A stretch of DNA of 64,000 bases from Moorena bouillonii PNG (lineage in GTDB: Bacteria; Cyanobacteriota; Cyanobacteriia; Cyanobacteriales; Coleofasciculaceae). How positions within the stretch are numbered: position 1 is the stretch's first letter; the number at the start of each line of letters is the position of its first letter. The notes below the pieces were generated by a model that did no database searches, had not been told where the DNA came from, and saw only the letters and a list, made by a program, of their open reading frames with translations. Both the position numbers and the translations under genes were made by a program. The stretch covers positions 7,843,667-7,907,666 of the forward strand of contig NZ_MKZS01000001.1 in assembly GCF_001942495.1 (NCBI RefSeq), given 5' to 3'. This document shows positions 29,776 to 38,471 of the stretch, in pieces.

Positions 29776-30066
29776 GGAGTAGGGAATCGGGAGTAGGGAA
29801 TCGGGAGTAGGGAATCGGGAGTAGAGAATCGGGAGTAGGGAGTAGGGAATCGTAAGCATTTAGCTTATGGGCTACATCACAGCGTCGTTCGCACAGCGTG
29901 GCCAAAGGCCAAAGCCTGTGCCACGATACTTGAGGTGCCAACGGCTGATAGCTGATAGCTGATAGCTGATAGCTGTTCGCGTAGCGTGCGCGTAGCGCTT
30001 AAGCTGATAGCTGATAGCTGTTCGCGTAGCGTGCGCGTAGCGCTTAAGCTGATAGCTGATAGCTGA
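29757..30066. repeat. Minisatellites and palindromic elements behind trmD
   Basis: gggagtag/gggaatc units (29757-29850), a GCGTCGTTCGCACAGCGTGG element with its GGCCAAAGGCC core (29880-29935), then gctgatagct units and two copies of gttcgcgtagcgtgcgcgta (29945-30066). It separates trmD from the convergent permease gene. Confidence 0.85.
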
Positions 30067-30070
30067 ATGC

Positions 30071-31507
30071 TTACGCTCCTACTAAGGAAAACTTTAAGAT
30101 AAATACTGTTGCTAAAATCCACATGGCAATAGTCGTTTCGTGAACTTTACCCTGAAAAGCTTTCAACAGAGGAAAGGTTATTAAACCGACAGCTAAGCCA
30201 TCAGCAATGGAATAACTTAAAGGCATGATCAAGATGGTGAGAAATGAGGGAATTGACTCGGCTGGATCGTCCCAATGGATTTTTCTAACACTTCCGATCA
30301 TCAACACTCCAACCATGACTAATGCTGGTGCTGTGGCAAAGCTGGGAATGGCAGATAGAAAGGGAATGAAAACTATCGATAGGGCAAATAAAATGGCAGT
30401 AACAACGGCAGTCAAGCCAGTGCGTCCCCCTTCCAATAGTCCTGAGGCCGACTCAATATAGGTGGTTACTGTAGAGGTGCCTAAGATTGCCCCAGCAGTA
30501 GTACCGATTGCATCTGCCATAAAGGCTCGCGACCCATGGGCAAATTCCCCCTTTTGATTGATATAACCTGCTTTGACTCCTAGTCCAGTTAGGGTACCAA
30601 CGGTATCAAACAGATCCACAAACAGTAGCACAAATAGGATACTCAGTAGTTCCCAGATATTGGTCTGAACTACCTGTGACAGACCTACAAATGCCTGACC
30701 AAGTAAATCTCCTGGCCATTGGGGTAAGGCAACAATTCCTTGTGGCCAAGGGGCTATCCCCAAAATCCATGCCAGTAATGCGGTGGCGAGAATACCCCAC
30801 AGCAGGGCTCCGGTAATGCGTCGAGCGATCAAGGCTGAGGTAATTAGAATCCCGACAATGGTTACTAATGTGGCTGGCTCAGTCAAATCTCCCAAGGTAG
30901 TGGTAGTTGCCTGAGACTGAGTAATGATACCTGAGCTATTGAGACCAATATAAGCAATAAATAAACCAATGCCTGTGGTGGTGGCTTGTTTAATGCATTC
31001 GGGAATCCCAGTGACAATTTTACGGCGAACTCCAGTAACCGTCAGCACTATAAAAATTAATCCTTCAATGAAAACCGCAGCCAGAGCAACCCGCCAATCT
31101 ATGCCTAAACCCAACACTACTGAAAAGGCAAAGTAGGCATTGAGACCCATGCCTGGTGCTAGGGAAAATGGATATTTGGCATAGAGTCCCATCACTAAGG
31201 TTGCCAAAGCAGCTGAAATCCCGGTGGCAATCACTAATTCCCCAAACAAATCCTTGGGTTGTTGGAGGAAAATGGCATTAGACAAAATATCGGGATTGAC
31301 CACCAGAATGTATGCCATGGTGACAAAGGTGGTTACTCCCGCCAGAATCTCGGTACTAAGTTTGGCTTGGTGTTGATCAAATTGGAAGAATTTAGCGATC
31401 GCGTTCGCGCAGCGTCGGCTCTGCCGAAAGCGTGACCAAAGGTCAATCCCATTGGTATCTTCCACGACTTTACGGGGTTCAGTGAACGGGTCAGATTCTG
31501 GCGTCAT
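30071..31507 (-). CDS. NCS2-family (AzgA-type) purine permease
   Basis: 478 residues with 12 or more hydrophobic segments. The family signatures are EILAGVTTFVTMAYILVVNP at the N-terminal side and GLTGLGVKAGYINQKGEF, ADAIGTTAGAILGTSTVTTY further on. Relatives import hypoxanthine, guanine or adenine by proton symport. Residues 23-39 or so (IDLWSRFRQSRRCANAIA) are encoded by a dispersed HIP1-linked repeat at 31395-31450 that sits in frame before the conserved KFFQFDQHQAKL. The extra residues are cytoplasmic and probably tolerated. The exact substrate is not predictable. Confidence 0.9.
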   Translation of the reverse strand: MTPESDPFTEPRKVVEDTNGIDLWSRFRQSRRCANAIAKFFQFDQHQAKLSTEILAGVTTFVTMAYILVVNPDILSNAIFLQQPKDLFGELVIATGISAALATLVMGLYAKYPFSLAPGMGLNAYFAFSVVLGLGIDWRVALAAVFIEGLIFIVLTVTGVRRKIVTGIPECIKQATTTGIGLFIAYIGLNSSGIITQSQATTTTLGDLTEPATLVTIVGILITSALIARRITGALLWGILATALLAWILGIAPWPQGIVALPQWPGDLLGQAFVGLSQVVQTNIWELLSILFVLLFVDLFDTVGTLTGLGVKAGYINQKGEFAHGSRAFMADAIGTTAGAILGTSTVTTYIESASGLLEGGRTGLTAVVTAILFALSIVFIPFLSAIPSFATAPALVMVGVLMIGSVRKIHWDDPAESIPSFLTILIMPLSYSIADGLAVGLITFPLLKAFQGKVHETTIAMWILATVFILKFSLVGA

Positions 31508-31611
31508 GGCAAGGCAAGGGTAATCAATCTGCTGCTAGCATAGTAGTTTTTTGCCAAATGCGATCGCGTAATCTAAATCTGTAACCTCGGCGTTGCGTCA
31601 GTCTTTGAATG

Positions 31612-31690
31612 AATAGGAGTAGAGTGGGCATCCTGCCCGCCCCAAAAGTACGCCGAACAGGCAAGATGCCTATTCCACCTCACTCTTAAA
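31612..31690. repeat. Palindromic repeat with GGGCATCCTGCCC core
   Basis: The sequence gagtgggcatcctgcccgcc is followed by its partial inverse (ggcaagatgcctattccacctcactc). It is a non-coding hairpin element between the permease and the small coiled-coil gene. Confidence 0.65.
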
Positions 31691-31753
31691 ATCATTCCAT
31701 TATTAAGCAACGCTGTAACCTCTGCTGGCTCCAATCCATCCTTTGAGGATAGA

Positions 31754-32023
31754 TTAGGGGTTGCCTGAAATAACAAAACGACCAACACATACCACAAAAC
31801 CGCCAACTGCTGTGATCAAAATGCCGATCAATGTCCAAATTTGTGCCTTGCTTGAACCGTTTAATTCTTTGAAATCCGTTGCAATCGCGTTTTGCTTGCT
31901 CTCTATTTTTCTTAGTGTTTCGTTTATCGTGTTGACATCTTTTTGAAGGCTATCTAGCTTTCCCTTTATGTCTTTTAAGACTTCCTCTAAGGAGTAAGTA
32001 ATTTTTATGGGGGTCTCGCTCAT
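31754..32023 (-). CDS. Small coiled-coil protein with one C-terminal membrane segment
   Basis: 89 residues. Residues 10-55 form a heptad-like coiled coil (LKDIKGKLDSLQKDVNTINE, then TLRKIESKQNAI). It is followed by a single transmembrane helix (WTLIGILITAVGGFVVCVG) close to the end. The layout resembles small XhlA-like or membrane-tethered scaffolding proteins found widely in cyanobacteria. There is no known function and no operon partner. The 5' leader contains the hairpin at 32059-32083. Confidence 0.6.
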   Translation of the reverse strand: MSETPIKITYSLEEVLKDIKGKLDSLQKDVNTINETLRKIESKQNAIATDFKELNGSSKAQIWTLIGILITAVGGFVVCVGRFVISGNP

Positions 32024-32497
32024 GGGTTAAATTTCTATTATAGATATATTTTGCTGATGTCCCCTAGTAGGCAACTAGGGGACTGTCTTTATTATCCACT
32101 TTATGCTGACACTGAGTGAAGCCTCTGCAGCTGCTTTGACTGCATTCCAGGAGGAGCCTCGTAACTATGAATAGCGCTCAGCTTCCCTTCCCCTCACTGC
32201 TGACTCCCTTCTTTGTTGCCAAATTTAACTAAATTTAACAAACCTTAAAATTGACCATCAATCAAATAAAGTATTAAATAAAAAAAATACAGTTAATAAC
32301 TGTAATAAAGTTAATCATTGATAAATGATTCGCTGACAGCTGACGGCTGACAGCTGACGGCTGACAGCTGACGTCATTTTAGACACCCTTGACTTTTGTT
32401 GCCAAATCTTGAAATAATAAAATCTGATTGTAGAATAGCTTAGAGTTGTTCTGTGATTTTGACTGATTTGGTCTTAATCCTCACATAATTTTTTTCA
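32024..32497. other. Intergenic region with hairpin and tgacagctgacggc repeats
   Basis: It holds the hairpin at 32059-32083, an AT-rich stretch, and tandem gacagctgacggct units at about 32334-32372. It probably also contains the promoter of the methyltransferase gene at 32498, but no clear -10/-35 pair stands out. Confidence 0.5.
32059..32083. terminator. Hairpin GTCCCCTAG / CTAGGGGAC
   Basis: A 9-bp perfect stem (32059-32067 with 32075-32083) with a seven-base loop, followed on the plus strand by a mildly T-rich stretch. It may be a terminator or a leader structure of the minus-strand gene that starts at 32023. Confidence 0.4.
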
Positions 32498-34276
32498 ATG
32501 AAAATCCAGTATAAATCTCTCGAAAACCCTACATCCTCGGCAAGTGAGCGTCACTCGCCACACCATCAAAAATTTGTCGCTCCGCCACTGGATGATAAGT
32601 TTTACGCCGAGAGTTATGAGTTACGCAAGGCAGCTTCGACCATGACAGTTGCTGCCATTGAGTGGTTCCGCAATAATGTAACAGTATTACTGGAGGGAAG
32701 TTATTCACCCTCACACCAAGACGATACCTTATCGGTACTCAGTATTGGCAGTGGCGAAGGTGATATTGATCTTGAAATCATACAGAGCCTGATTCCCAGG
32801 CTTAATCCACGGTGGAAGCAGTTAAACTATGTAGCACTTGAACCGAATCCGATCCATCGCGGACGCTTTCTAGAACGGCTCGACCAGGCATCTTTAGGCG
32901 AAAATGTAGAGGTGTCGGTGCGTGATGACTATTTTGAACCCGGTAAGTTTGAAAGCCAACAGAAGTACGATTTGGTTCTGTTGACCCACGTTTTATACTA
33001 CTTTGACGAGCCTTACCAAGCAATTCAGAGCGCCCTAACTCAAACCAAGGAAGGCGGACAGGTGGTAATTGTCCACCAAACAGCTACAGGTATCCCTCAA
33101 ATCCAGCGCGAGCATATGCTGGAAGCAAAAGGTAACCAAAATGAGATGTTCACAGCACAGGACATTAGAAATTTACTGGATACTCAATCTCATCAGCATC
33201 AGTATCACCATGTCCATGCTCGCCTGGATGTGACGGAATGCCTCCAAGGCTTGGAAAATGGCGTCAAAATTATGTCATTTTGTATGGAATGCGATTTGCG
33301 CCAGCTTCAGGAAGCCAAATTTTTCAAGATTCTCCAGGGATTTTGGAGGTTGGCTGAGATTGAGGACAGTGGAAAAGCATTTATAAATGAACCGATTGGG
33401 GTTTTTGTATTGCCAGCTCCCAGTGTTACTGTTCAACAAAGAAGTCCAGAAGACCAAGATCCAGTAATTGATTATTGGCAGTTGGCGCAGCGTTTCGACT
33501 GGTCGGGTACTTTCTTATCACAATATCAACGAGGAAAATCTTCGTCTGATCTCAGATTACTGGATGTTGCCTGTGGCACAGGGCGCTGGTTGGAAGCTTT
33601 TAGTCACTATATCCAACTTGATCAAGGAATTGATAATGTTGTCTACGATTGCTTAGACCCTTGTGGGAGTTCACTGTCTCAAGCGAGTAAAAAAATTCCT
33701 CTTCTTTTCCAGCGAGGTAACCAATATGTTAATACAATTCAAGGAGCAAAGCTGGAAAGTAATGCTTACGACCTGTTGTGGTCGATGCACGGCTTTTATA
33801 TGATTCCACGCCAAGACTTGAAACCTGTGTTGAAAAAGTGTGCTAGTTTGCTGAATGATACGGGAGTTGGATTTATTGGTTTGGCTACTCGTAAATCTTT
33901 CTACGTGGATTTCTACGAGCAATACCTGCAAATTTTTAAAGATGGAAAAGGCGAAGGATTTACCTCTGCGGAAGATGTGATCGAGAGTTTGGGTGAATGT
34001 GGGATTCAGCATCAAGTCCATAGGATATTCTATGAAGAGCCCATAAAAGCTGATGACTACGCAGCCTTAGAGCATTACATCAAGAATGAGGCAACAGTTA
34101 ACTGCTTTAACAAGGATAAGGAAGCAGAGCAGTTATCTGAATCAAAAAATATTACCTTGGAAGATTTGCTCTCTCATCCGGAGATGGAACGATATCTAAA
34201 CTCATTGCTCAGAAACTCCGTCTATTACTTTCCTGAGGAGATCTGGCTGATCTCGTTTAATGGTAGCCAGTGTTAA
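32498..34276 (+). CDS. Tandem SAM-dependent methyltransferase (histamine-N-methyltransferase-like)
   Basis: 592 residues with two Rossmann methyltransferase domains. Domain 1 has motif I VLSIGSGEGDIDLEII (residues 80-95), the acidic motif II in VALEPN, and YDLVLLTHVLYYFDEP. This order resembles histamine N-methyltransferase. Domain 2 starts with LRLLDVACGTGRWLEAF (from about 352) and YDCLDP, and has the analogous YDLLWSMHGFYMIP. The last 109 codons are repeated almost exactly at 36300-36618. It is first in a cluster with class II aldolase, hydroxyacid dehydrogenase and aminotransferase genes. In that context it may S-methylate 4-methylthio-2-hydroxybutyrate (inference); an N-methyltransferase acting on an amine is the alternative. 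Confidence 0.75.
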   Translation: MKIQYKSLENPTSSASERHSPHHQKFVAPPLDDKFYAESYELRKAASTMTVAAIEWFRNNVTVLLEGSYSPSHQDDTLSVLSIGSGEGDIDLEIIQSLIPRLNPRWKQLNYVALEPNPIHRGRFLERLDQASLGENVEVSVRDDYFEPGKFESQQKYDLVLLTHVLYYFDEPYQAIQSALTQTKEGGQVVIVHQTATGIPQIQREHMLEAKGNQNEMFTAQDIRNLLDTQSHQHQYHHVHARLDVTECLQGLENGVKIMSFCMECDLRQLQEAKFFKILQGFWRLAEIEDSGKAFINEPIGVFVLPAPSVTVQQRSPEDQDPVIDYWQLAQRFDWSGTFLSQYQRGKSSSDLRLLDVACGTGRWLEAFSHYIQLDQGIDNVVYDCLDPCGSSLSQASKKIPLLFQRGNQYVNTIQGAKLESNAYDLLWSMHGFYMIPRQDLKPVLKKCASLLNDTGVGFIGLATRKSFYVDFYEQYLQIFKDGKGEGFTSAEDVIESLGECGIQHQVHRIFYEEPIKADDYAALEHYIKNEATVNCFNKDKEAEQLSESKNITLEDLLSHPEMERYLNSLLRNSVYYFPEEIWLISFNGSQC

Positions 34277-34413
34277 TCGGTTTCTATTTTTTACCAAAGT
34301 AAGGAATGCCTGAATTTTCATTCCTTCAAACATCTGCTGTACCCAGCCCAGTAGTACAGCAGTCCTGTTTCCTTTGAATACCGATGTGATCACAAAGCAA
34401 AAGACATGGAAGT

Positions 34414-35199
34414 ATGAGTGTACAGATAACAAGCTCTAACATCAGGAATCCGATAGCCAAGTCCTACTCCCAGGATGAACAAAACTTGCGCGAAGACCTT
34501 GCTGCTGCTTACCGCTTGGTTCACTACTACGGGATGACGGAGACGATCCATAGCCATATTTCAGTACGCATTCAGTCCGAACCAGCTATATTCCTAATCA
34601 ATCCCTATGGTATGCTGTTCGATGAAATCCGTGCATCAGATCTAGTGCGAGTTGATGTCAATGGTAACAAAATCGATGCTACAGACGCTGAAGTAAATCA
34701 GGCAGGATTCACCATCCATAGCGCCATTCATTTAGGTTGTCCTGATGCTCATGCGATCGCCCACACCCATACTGTAAGTGGCATGGCGGTTGCTGCGATG
34801 GAAGAGGGTCTGTTGCCACTTAACCAAGCTTCCATGGAGTTCTATAATCGTGTTGCCTACCATGACTATGAGGGGATCTCACTCGACCTTGATGAGCGCG
34901 ATCGCCTGGTTGCATCCCTAGGACAGAAGAACTGTTTAATCCTGCGGAACCACGGGCTTTTAACTGTGGGTCGAACCGTTGCAGAAGCACTTTACTATAT
35001 GTACAACCTGAATAAGGCATGCGAGATCCAAGTCAATGTGCTAGGTACTAGCACCAAGCCGATCCTGCCATCACCTGAGATTTGTGAACATACAGCCCGC
35101 CAGTTTGAGGAGCCAACCTTCTACAACCAGGAGGTCGCCAGGATATGGGAAGCCAATCGCCGTTTGCTTGACCGGCTCGATCCCTCATATCGTCAGTAA
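34414..35199 (+). CDS. Class II aldolase/adducin-family protein, copy 1
   Basis: 261 residues from ATG 34414, with GGAAG close upstream. The class II aldolase metal site is visible: AHTH with His117 and His119, and His180 in RNHGLLTVG. Conserved LREDLAAAYRL and GFTIHSAIHLG are also present. Family members include sugar-phosphate aldolases, MtnB dehydratase and non-haem-iron oxidative decarboxylases of the NovR/CloR type. It is encoded 137 bases behind the methyltransferase and has a close paralogue at 36632, likewise behind a methyltransferase tail. In this cluster an oxidative decarboxylase acting on a 2-hydroxy acid is an attractive inference, not proven. Confidence 0.85.
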   Translation: MSVQITSSNIRNPIAKSYSQDEQNLREDLAAAYRLVHYYGMTETIHSHISVRIQSEPAIFLINPYGMLFDEIRASDLVRVDVNGNKIDATDAEVNQAGFTIHSAIHLGCPDAHAIAHTHTVSGMAVAAMEEGLLPLNQASMEFYNRVAYHDYEGISLDLDERDRLVASLGQKNCLILRNHGLLTVGRTVAEALYYMYNLNKACEIQVNVLGTSTKPILPSPEICEHTARQFEEPTFYNQEVARIWEANRRLLDRLDPSYRQ

Positions 35200-35210
35200 T
35201 AATGGGAACC

Positions 35211-36143
35211 TTAGTAACCTTGTTCACAATTCACCACATTCTTCAAAGGAAGACCATCACGAAGGCAACAAATAGCCTCTACAATCGGTTTTGTCCAGTA
35301 CTCAGAATCAGTTTGAGTTGCTACATGGGGTGTTATTGTAATTTGAGGGTGTGACCAAAATGGATGATTTTCATGCAAAGGTTCCCTAGAGAAAACATCC
35401 AGACAAGCACCTGAAAGTTGACCTGAATCTAATGCTTCTAATAAATCTTTTTCTACTAAATGTTGCCCTCGTGCAACATTAATCAAATAACTTCCTTTAG
35501 GCATGGCGGAAAATGTTTCACGATTAAGAATCCCTTCTGTTTTTGGAGTTAAGGGAAGTAAACACACCAGCACTCGACATTTACTCAAGCAAAGTTTTAA
35601 CTGGTCTGGTCCATGAAAACACTCTATACCATCGATGTTCTTTGGTGTCCGACTCCAACCCCGAATCGGGAAACCAAGAGTCTTGAGTTTACCAGCAGCA
35701 TCTGTTCCAAGCACACCAAGACCTAAAATTCCTATAGTACAGGAGCTGGTTTCTGGTAGAGGTAAAGGGTCCCAATGTCCCGCTTTTTGAAATGTTTGAT
35801 ATGTAAATGCTTGTCTGTGAAAACGAAGAACAGCTAACAAGATGTATTCACTCATTCTTGATGTCACATAAGGTTCAACAATACGAACAATTGGCACATT
35901 GTGGGGAAGATGGGGGTCTCGTAAAATCTCTTCGACTCCAGCCCCGAAGGAAATAATTCCCTTAAGCTTGGGAAATTTTTCCATTATTCCTAGAGGAGGC
36001 TTCCATGTTAAGATTGCTTCTATTTTATCTGGATTCTCCACTTCTGGCCAGATCTGGACATCGAGATCTGGTATAGTTGCCTTGAGTTCTGTAACCAATA
36101 GTTCCAAATTTTCAGCTTCATAAATTATAAGTATTGAAAACAT
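35211..36143 (-). CDS. D-2-hydroxyacid dehydrogenase (GhrA-like)
   Basis: 310 residues from ATG 36143; an upstream in-frame start at 36230 would add residues not typical of the family. Visible: the NAD(P) Rossmann motif GILGLGVLGTDAAG, the substrate/catalytic segments INVARGQHLVEKDLLEALDS, LDVFSREPL and the His of TPHVA. Length and pattern fit GhrA, glyoxylate/hydroxypyruvate reductase. It is convergent with the aldolase gene, with only 11 bases between stops. It is divergent from the chimeric ORF, with 16 bases between start codons. It could reduce a 2-oxo acid made by the neighbouring aminotransferase. A second copy of its first codons lies at about 38390-38450. Confidence 0.88.
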   Translation of the reverse strand: MFSILIIYEAENLELLVTELKATIPDLDVQIWPEVENPDKIEAILTWKPPLGIMEKFPKLKGIISFGAGVEEILRDPHLPHNVPIVRIVEPYVTSRMSEYILLAVLRFHRQAFTYQTFQKAGHWDPLPLPETSSCTIGILGLGVLGTDAAGKLKTLGFPIRGWSRTPKNIDGIECFHGPDQLKLCLSKCRVLVCLLPLTPKTEGILNRETFSAMPKGSYLINVARGQHLVEKDLLEALDSGQLSGACLDVFSREPLHENHPFWSHPQITITPHVATQTDSEYWTKPIVEAICCLRDGLPLKNVVNCEQGY

Positions 36144-36159
36144 AACTAAAACCCTAAAT

Positions 36160-36618
36160 ATGACTACAACAAATCCGAATTTGAATAAATTGTTTGTTTC
36201 TGATACCTTCGCCGATATGATTAAAAACAAGCTAATGAAGAAGATGGAAGCTCATCAAGCATCCAATCCCCAAAAAGAACTATACATTATGGCCTGGGGC
36301 GAAGGATTTACCTCGGCGGAAGATGTGATCGAGAGTCTGGGTGAATGTGGGATTCAGCATCAAGTCCATAGAATATTCTATGAAGAGCCCATCAAGGCTG
36401 ATGACTATGCAGCCTTAGAGCATTACATCAAGAATGAGGCAACAGTTAACTGCTTTAACAAGGATAAGGAAGCAGAGCAGTTATCTGAATCAAAAAATAT
36501 TACCTTGGAGGATTTGCTCTCTCATCCGGAGATGGAACGATACCTAAACTCATTGCTCAGAAACTCTGTCTATTACTTTCCTGAGGAGATTTTGCTGATT
36601 TCATTTAATGCTAATTAA
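36160..36618 (+). pseudogene. Chimeric ORF: aminotransferase head fused to methyltransferase tail
   Basis: 152 codons. The first 47 or so (MTTTNPNLNKLFVSDTFADM, then KKMEAHQASNPQKELYIMAW) are nearly identical to the start of the aminotransferase at 38472. From GEGFTSAEDVIESLGECG on, it is about 95% identical to the last 109 codons of the methyltransferase at 32498. The join is at about 36299. Neither part can be functional on its own: there is no PLP site and no SAM motif I. It is best read as the scar of a duplication or recombination inside the cluster. The frame remains open through the join. Confidence 0.85.
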
Positions 36619-36631
36619 TTTAGGTGGAACT

Positions 36632-37414
36632 ATGAATACAAAAATGAGCACCCTTAAAACCAGGGAAACTTTAACTAAGTCCTACTGTCAGGATGAACAA
36701 AACTTGCGCGAAGACCTTGCTGCTGCTTACCGCTTGATTGACTACTACGGGATGTCAGACATGATCTACGGTCATATTTCCCTGCGCATTAATGAGGAAC
36801 CACCAATATTTCTCCTAAAACCGCATTATCTATTTTTCGATGAAGTATGTGCATCAAATTTGGTCGCAGTTGATGGCAATGGTAATAAAATCAACCCTAC
36901 AGACGCGGACATAAGTCCAGCAGGATTCACTATACACAGCGCCATTCATTTAGAACGTCCTGATGCCAATGTAATCCTACACACCCATAGTGTTAATGGG
37001 ATGTCAGTTGCTGCTATGAAAGAGGGGCTGTTACCCCTTGACCAGATATCGATGGCGTTCTACAATCGCATTGCCTACCATGACTACGAGGGGATATCAT
37101 TTGACCTTGATGAACGCGATCGCATCTTTGCATCGATCGGACAAAAGAAATTCTTGATCATGAGAAACCACGGGCTTTTAACTGTGGGTCGAACCGTTGC
37201 CGAAGCGTTCTACTATATGTATTATCTCAACAAAGCCTGCGAGGTTCAAGTCAATGTGCTTCGTTCTGGTGCTAAGCCTAACATTCCACCACCGGAAGTT
37301 TGCGAACATACAGCACGCCAGTATGAAGAACCCAGCTATTACGATGAGATCTTAGGCAACTGGAAAGCCAATCGCCGTTTACTTGATCGGCTCGATCCGT
37401 CAGATCGTGAGTAG
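36632..37414 (+). CDS. Class II aldolase/adducin-family protein, copy 2
   Basis: 260 residues from ATG 36632, which has AGGTGGA just upstream; ATG 36608 is in frame but overlaps the chimeric ORF and lacks this site. It is a close paralogue of the protein at 34414, with the same LREDLAAAYRL and RNHGLLTVGRTVAEA blocks and the metal motif LHTHSVNGMSVAAM. Differences are spread along the protein, so the duplication is not recent or the copy has been selected for a changed substrate. All metal ligands are kept, so it should be active. It follows the methyltransferase tail just as copy 1 follows the complete gene. Confidence 0.85.
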   Translation: MNTKMSTLKTRETLTKSYCQDEQNLREDLAAAYRLIDYYGMSDMIYGHISLRINEEPPIFLLKPHYLFFDEVCASNLVAVDGNGNKINPTDADISPAGFTIHSAIHLERPDANVILHTHSVNGMSVAAMKEGLLPLDQISMAFYNRIAYHDYEGISFDLDERDRIFASIGQKKFLIMRNHGLLTVGRTVAEAFYYMYYLNKACEVQVNVLRSGAKPNIPPPEVCEHTARQYEEPSYYDEILGNWKANRRLLDRLDPSDRE

Positions 37415-37562
37415 TCGTCTTTCCTCTGTTCACAAATTATTTGAAAATAAGCTGTTCAGCATTTAGATTCGGATCCGCAAATTCTCGAAAGGAAACAGGG
37501 AAATGGGAAACAGAAGATTCACAATTTAAATGTCGAATAGCTTACTGTATTAGCGTTTCATT

Positions 37563-38369
37563 ATGAATATCAATTTACCTAAAAATCATTTCAAAGAACA
37601 ATCTAAGATAATAGCGTTATGGGGCGCACCTAGATGTGTAACCACTGCTTTTGAGAAGACTTTTAGTCAACGTCCAGATACAGAAATTTTTCACGAGCCT
37701 TTTAGCGATACTTATTACTTTAGTAAATGGCGACGTTCCAATCGATTTGGTGATTATCGAGATAAGCTAAATCATGACTGTGCCACAGTAATTAAAGAAA
37801 TACAATTAAAAGCGCAGGTAATGCCCATAGTCTTCGTTAAAGATTTTCCGTTTCAAGTTTTGCCCTATCTTGATGAGAATATTCAAGAATTTCTTGGCTC
37901 TGTTATCAACACATTTATAATTCGCCATCCTCATGAAGTCTTAGCTTCATTGTACAAAACCAAGCAAAAACTTATAGAACAGGGGTTTGACCCAAAATTT
38001 ACGGAAGAAGAATTTGGTTTCAATTCATTATATAAGATGTTTCAGATAGTAACTAAAGAATTGAGACAACAACCAATTGTTGTTGAAGCCAATCGCTTTC
38101 GCCAGAATCCAAAGAAGATTTTGATTAATTATTGTCAACAAATTGAAATCACCTTCACGCCTAAGATGCTAACTTGGGAAAATGGCAGATTAAAACAATG
38201 GAATCCTCATGAAGCCAAAATCCATGATTGTTATCACGAAACTTTAAATAATACCACTCAAATCAATCCTCCAAAAGAAATTAATCTACAGATTAGATCC
38301 GAACACTTAGACATGGTTGAAAAAGCAGTAAATGTTTATAACAAGCTTTTTGCTTATATAAGCACCTAG
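37563..38369 (+). CDS. Sulfotransferase-like protein
   Basis: 268 residues. The N-terminal KIIALWGAPRCVTTAFEKTF matches the 5'-phosphosulfate (PAPS) loop of sulfotransferase-fold proteins, and HEPFSDTYYFS and FIIRHPHEVLASLYK are the second and third PAPS-contacting areas. Relatives transfer sulfate from PAPS to small molecules, but this subgroup is poorly characterised. It lies between the second aldolase gene and the aminotransferase, on the same strand. If it belongs to the pathway, the product or a side product could be sulfated. Confidence 0.7.
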   Translation: MNINLPKNHFKEQSKIIALWGAPRCVTTAFEKTFSQRPDTEIFHEPFSDTYYFSKWRRSNRFGDYRDKLNHDCATVIKEIQLKAQVMPIVFVKDFPFQVLPYLDENIQEFLGSVINTFIIRHPHEVLASLYKTKQKLIEQGFDPKFTEEEFGFNSLYKMFQIVTKELRQQPIVVEANRFRQNPKKILINYCQQIEITFTPKMLTWENGRLKQWNPHEAKIHDCYHETLNNTTQINPPKEINLQIRSEHLDMVEKAVNVYNKLFAYIST

Positions 38370-38385
38370 ACACAATTAATTTGTA

Positions 38386-38460
38386 TGCTTGCCTTAAGTT
38401 CTGTAATCAATAGTTCCAGATTTTCAGCTTCATAAATTATAAGTATTGAAAACATAACTA
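38386..38460 (-). pseudogene. 5' fragment of the hydroxyacid dehydrogenase gene
   Basis: About 70 bases upstream of the aminotransferase are almost the same as bases 36080-36143, the first codons of the dehydrogenase on the minus strand, followed by the same short spacer. This suggests the aminotransferase and dehydrogenase were once directly divergent, and that the block 36300-38385 was inserted between them with duplication of the junction. Confidence 0.75.
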
Positions 38461-38471
38461 AAAACTTAAAT

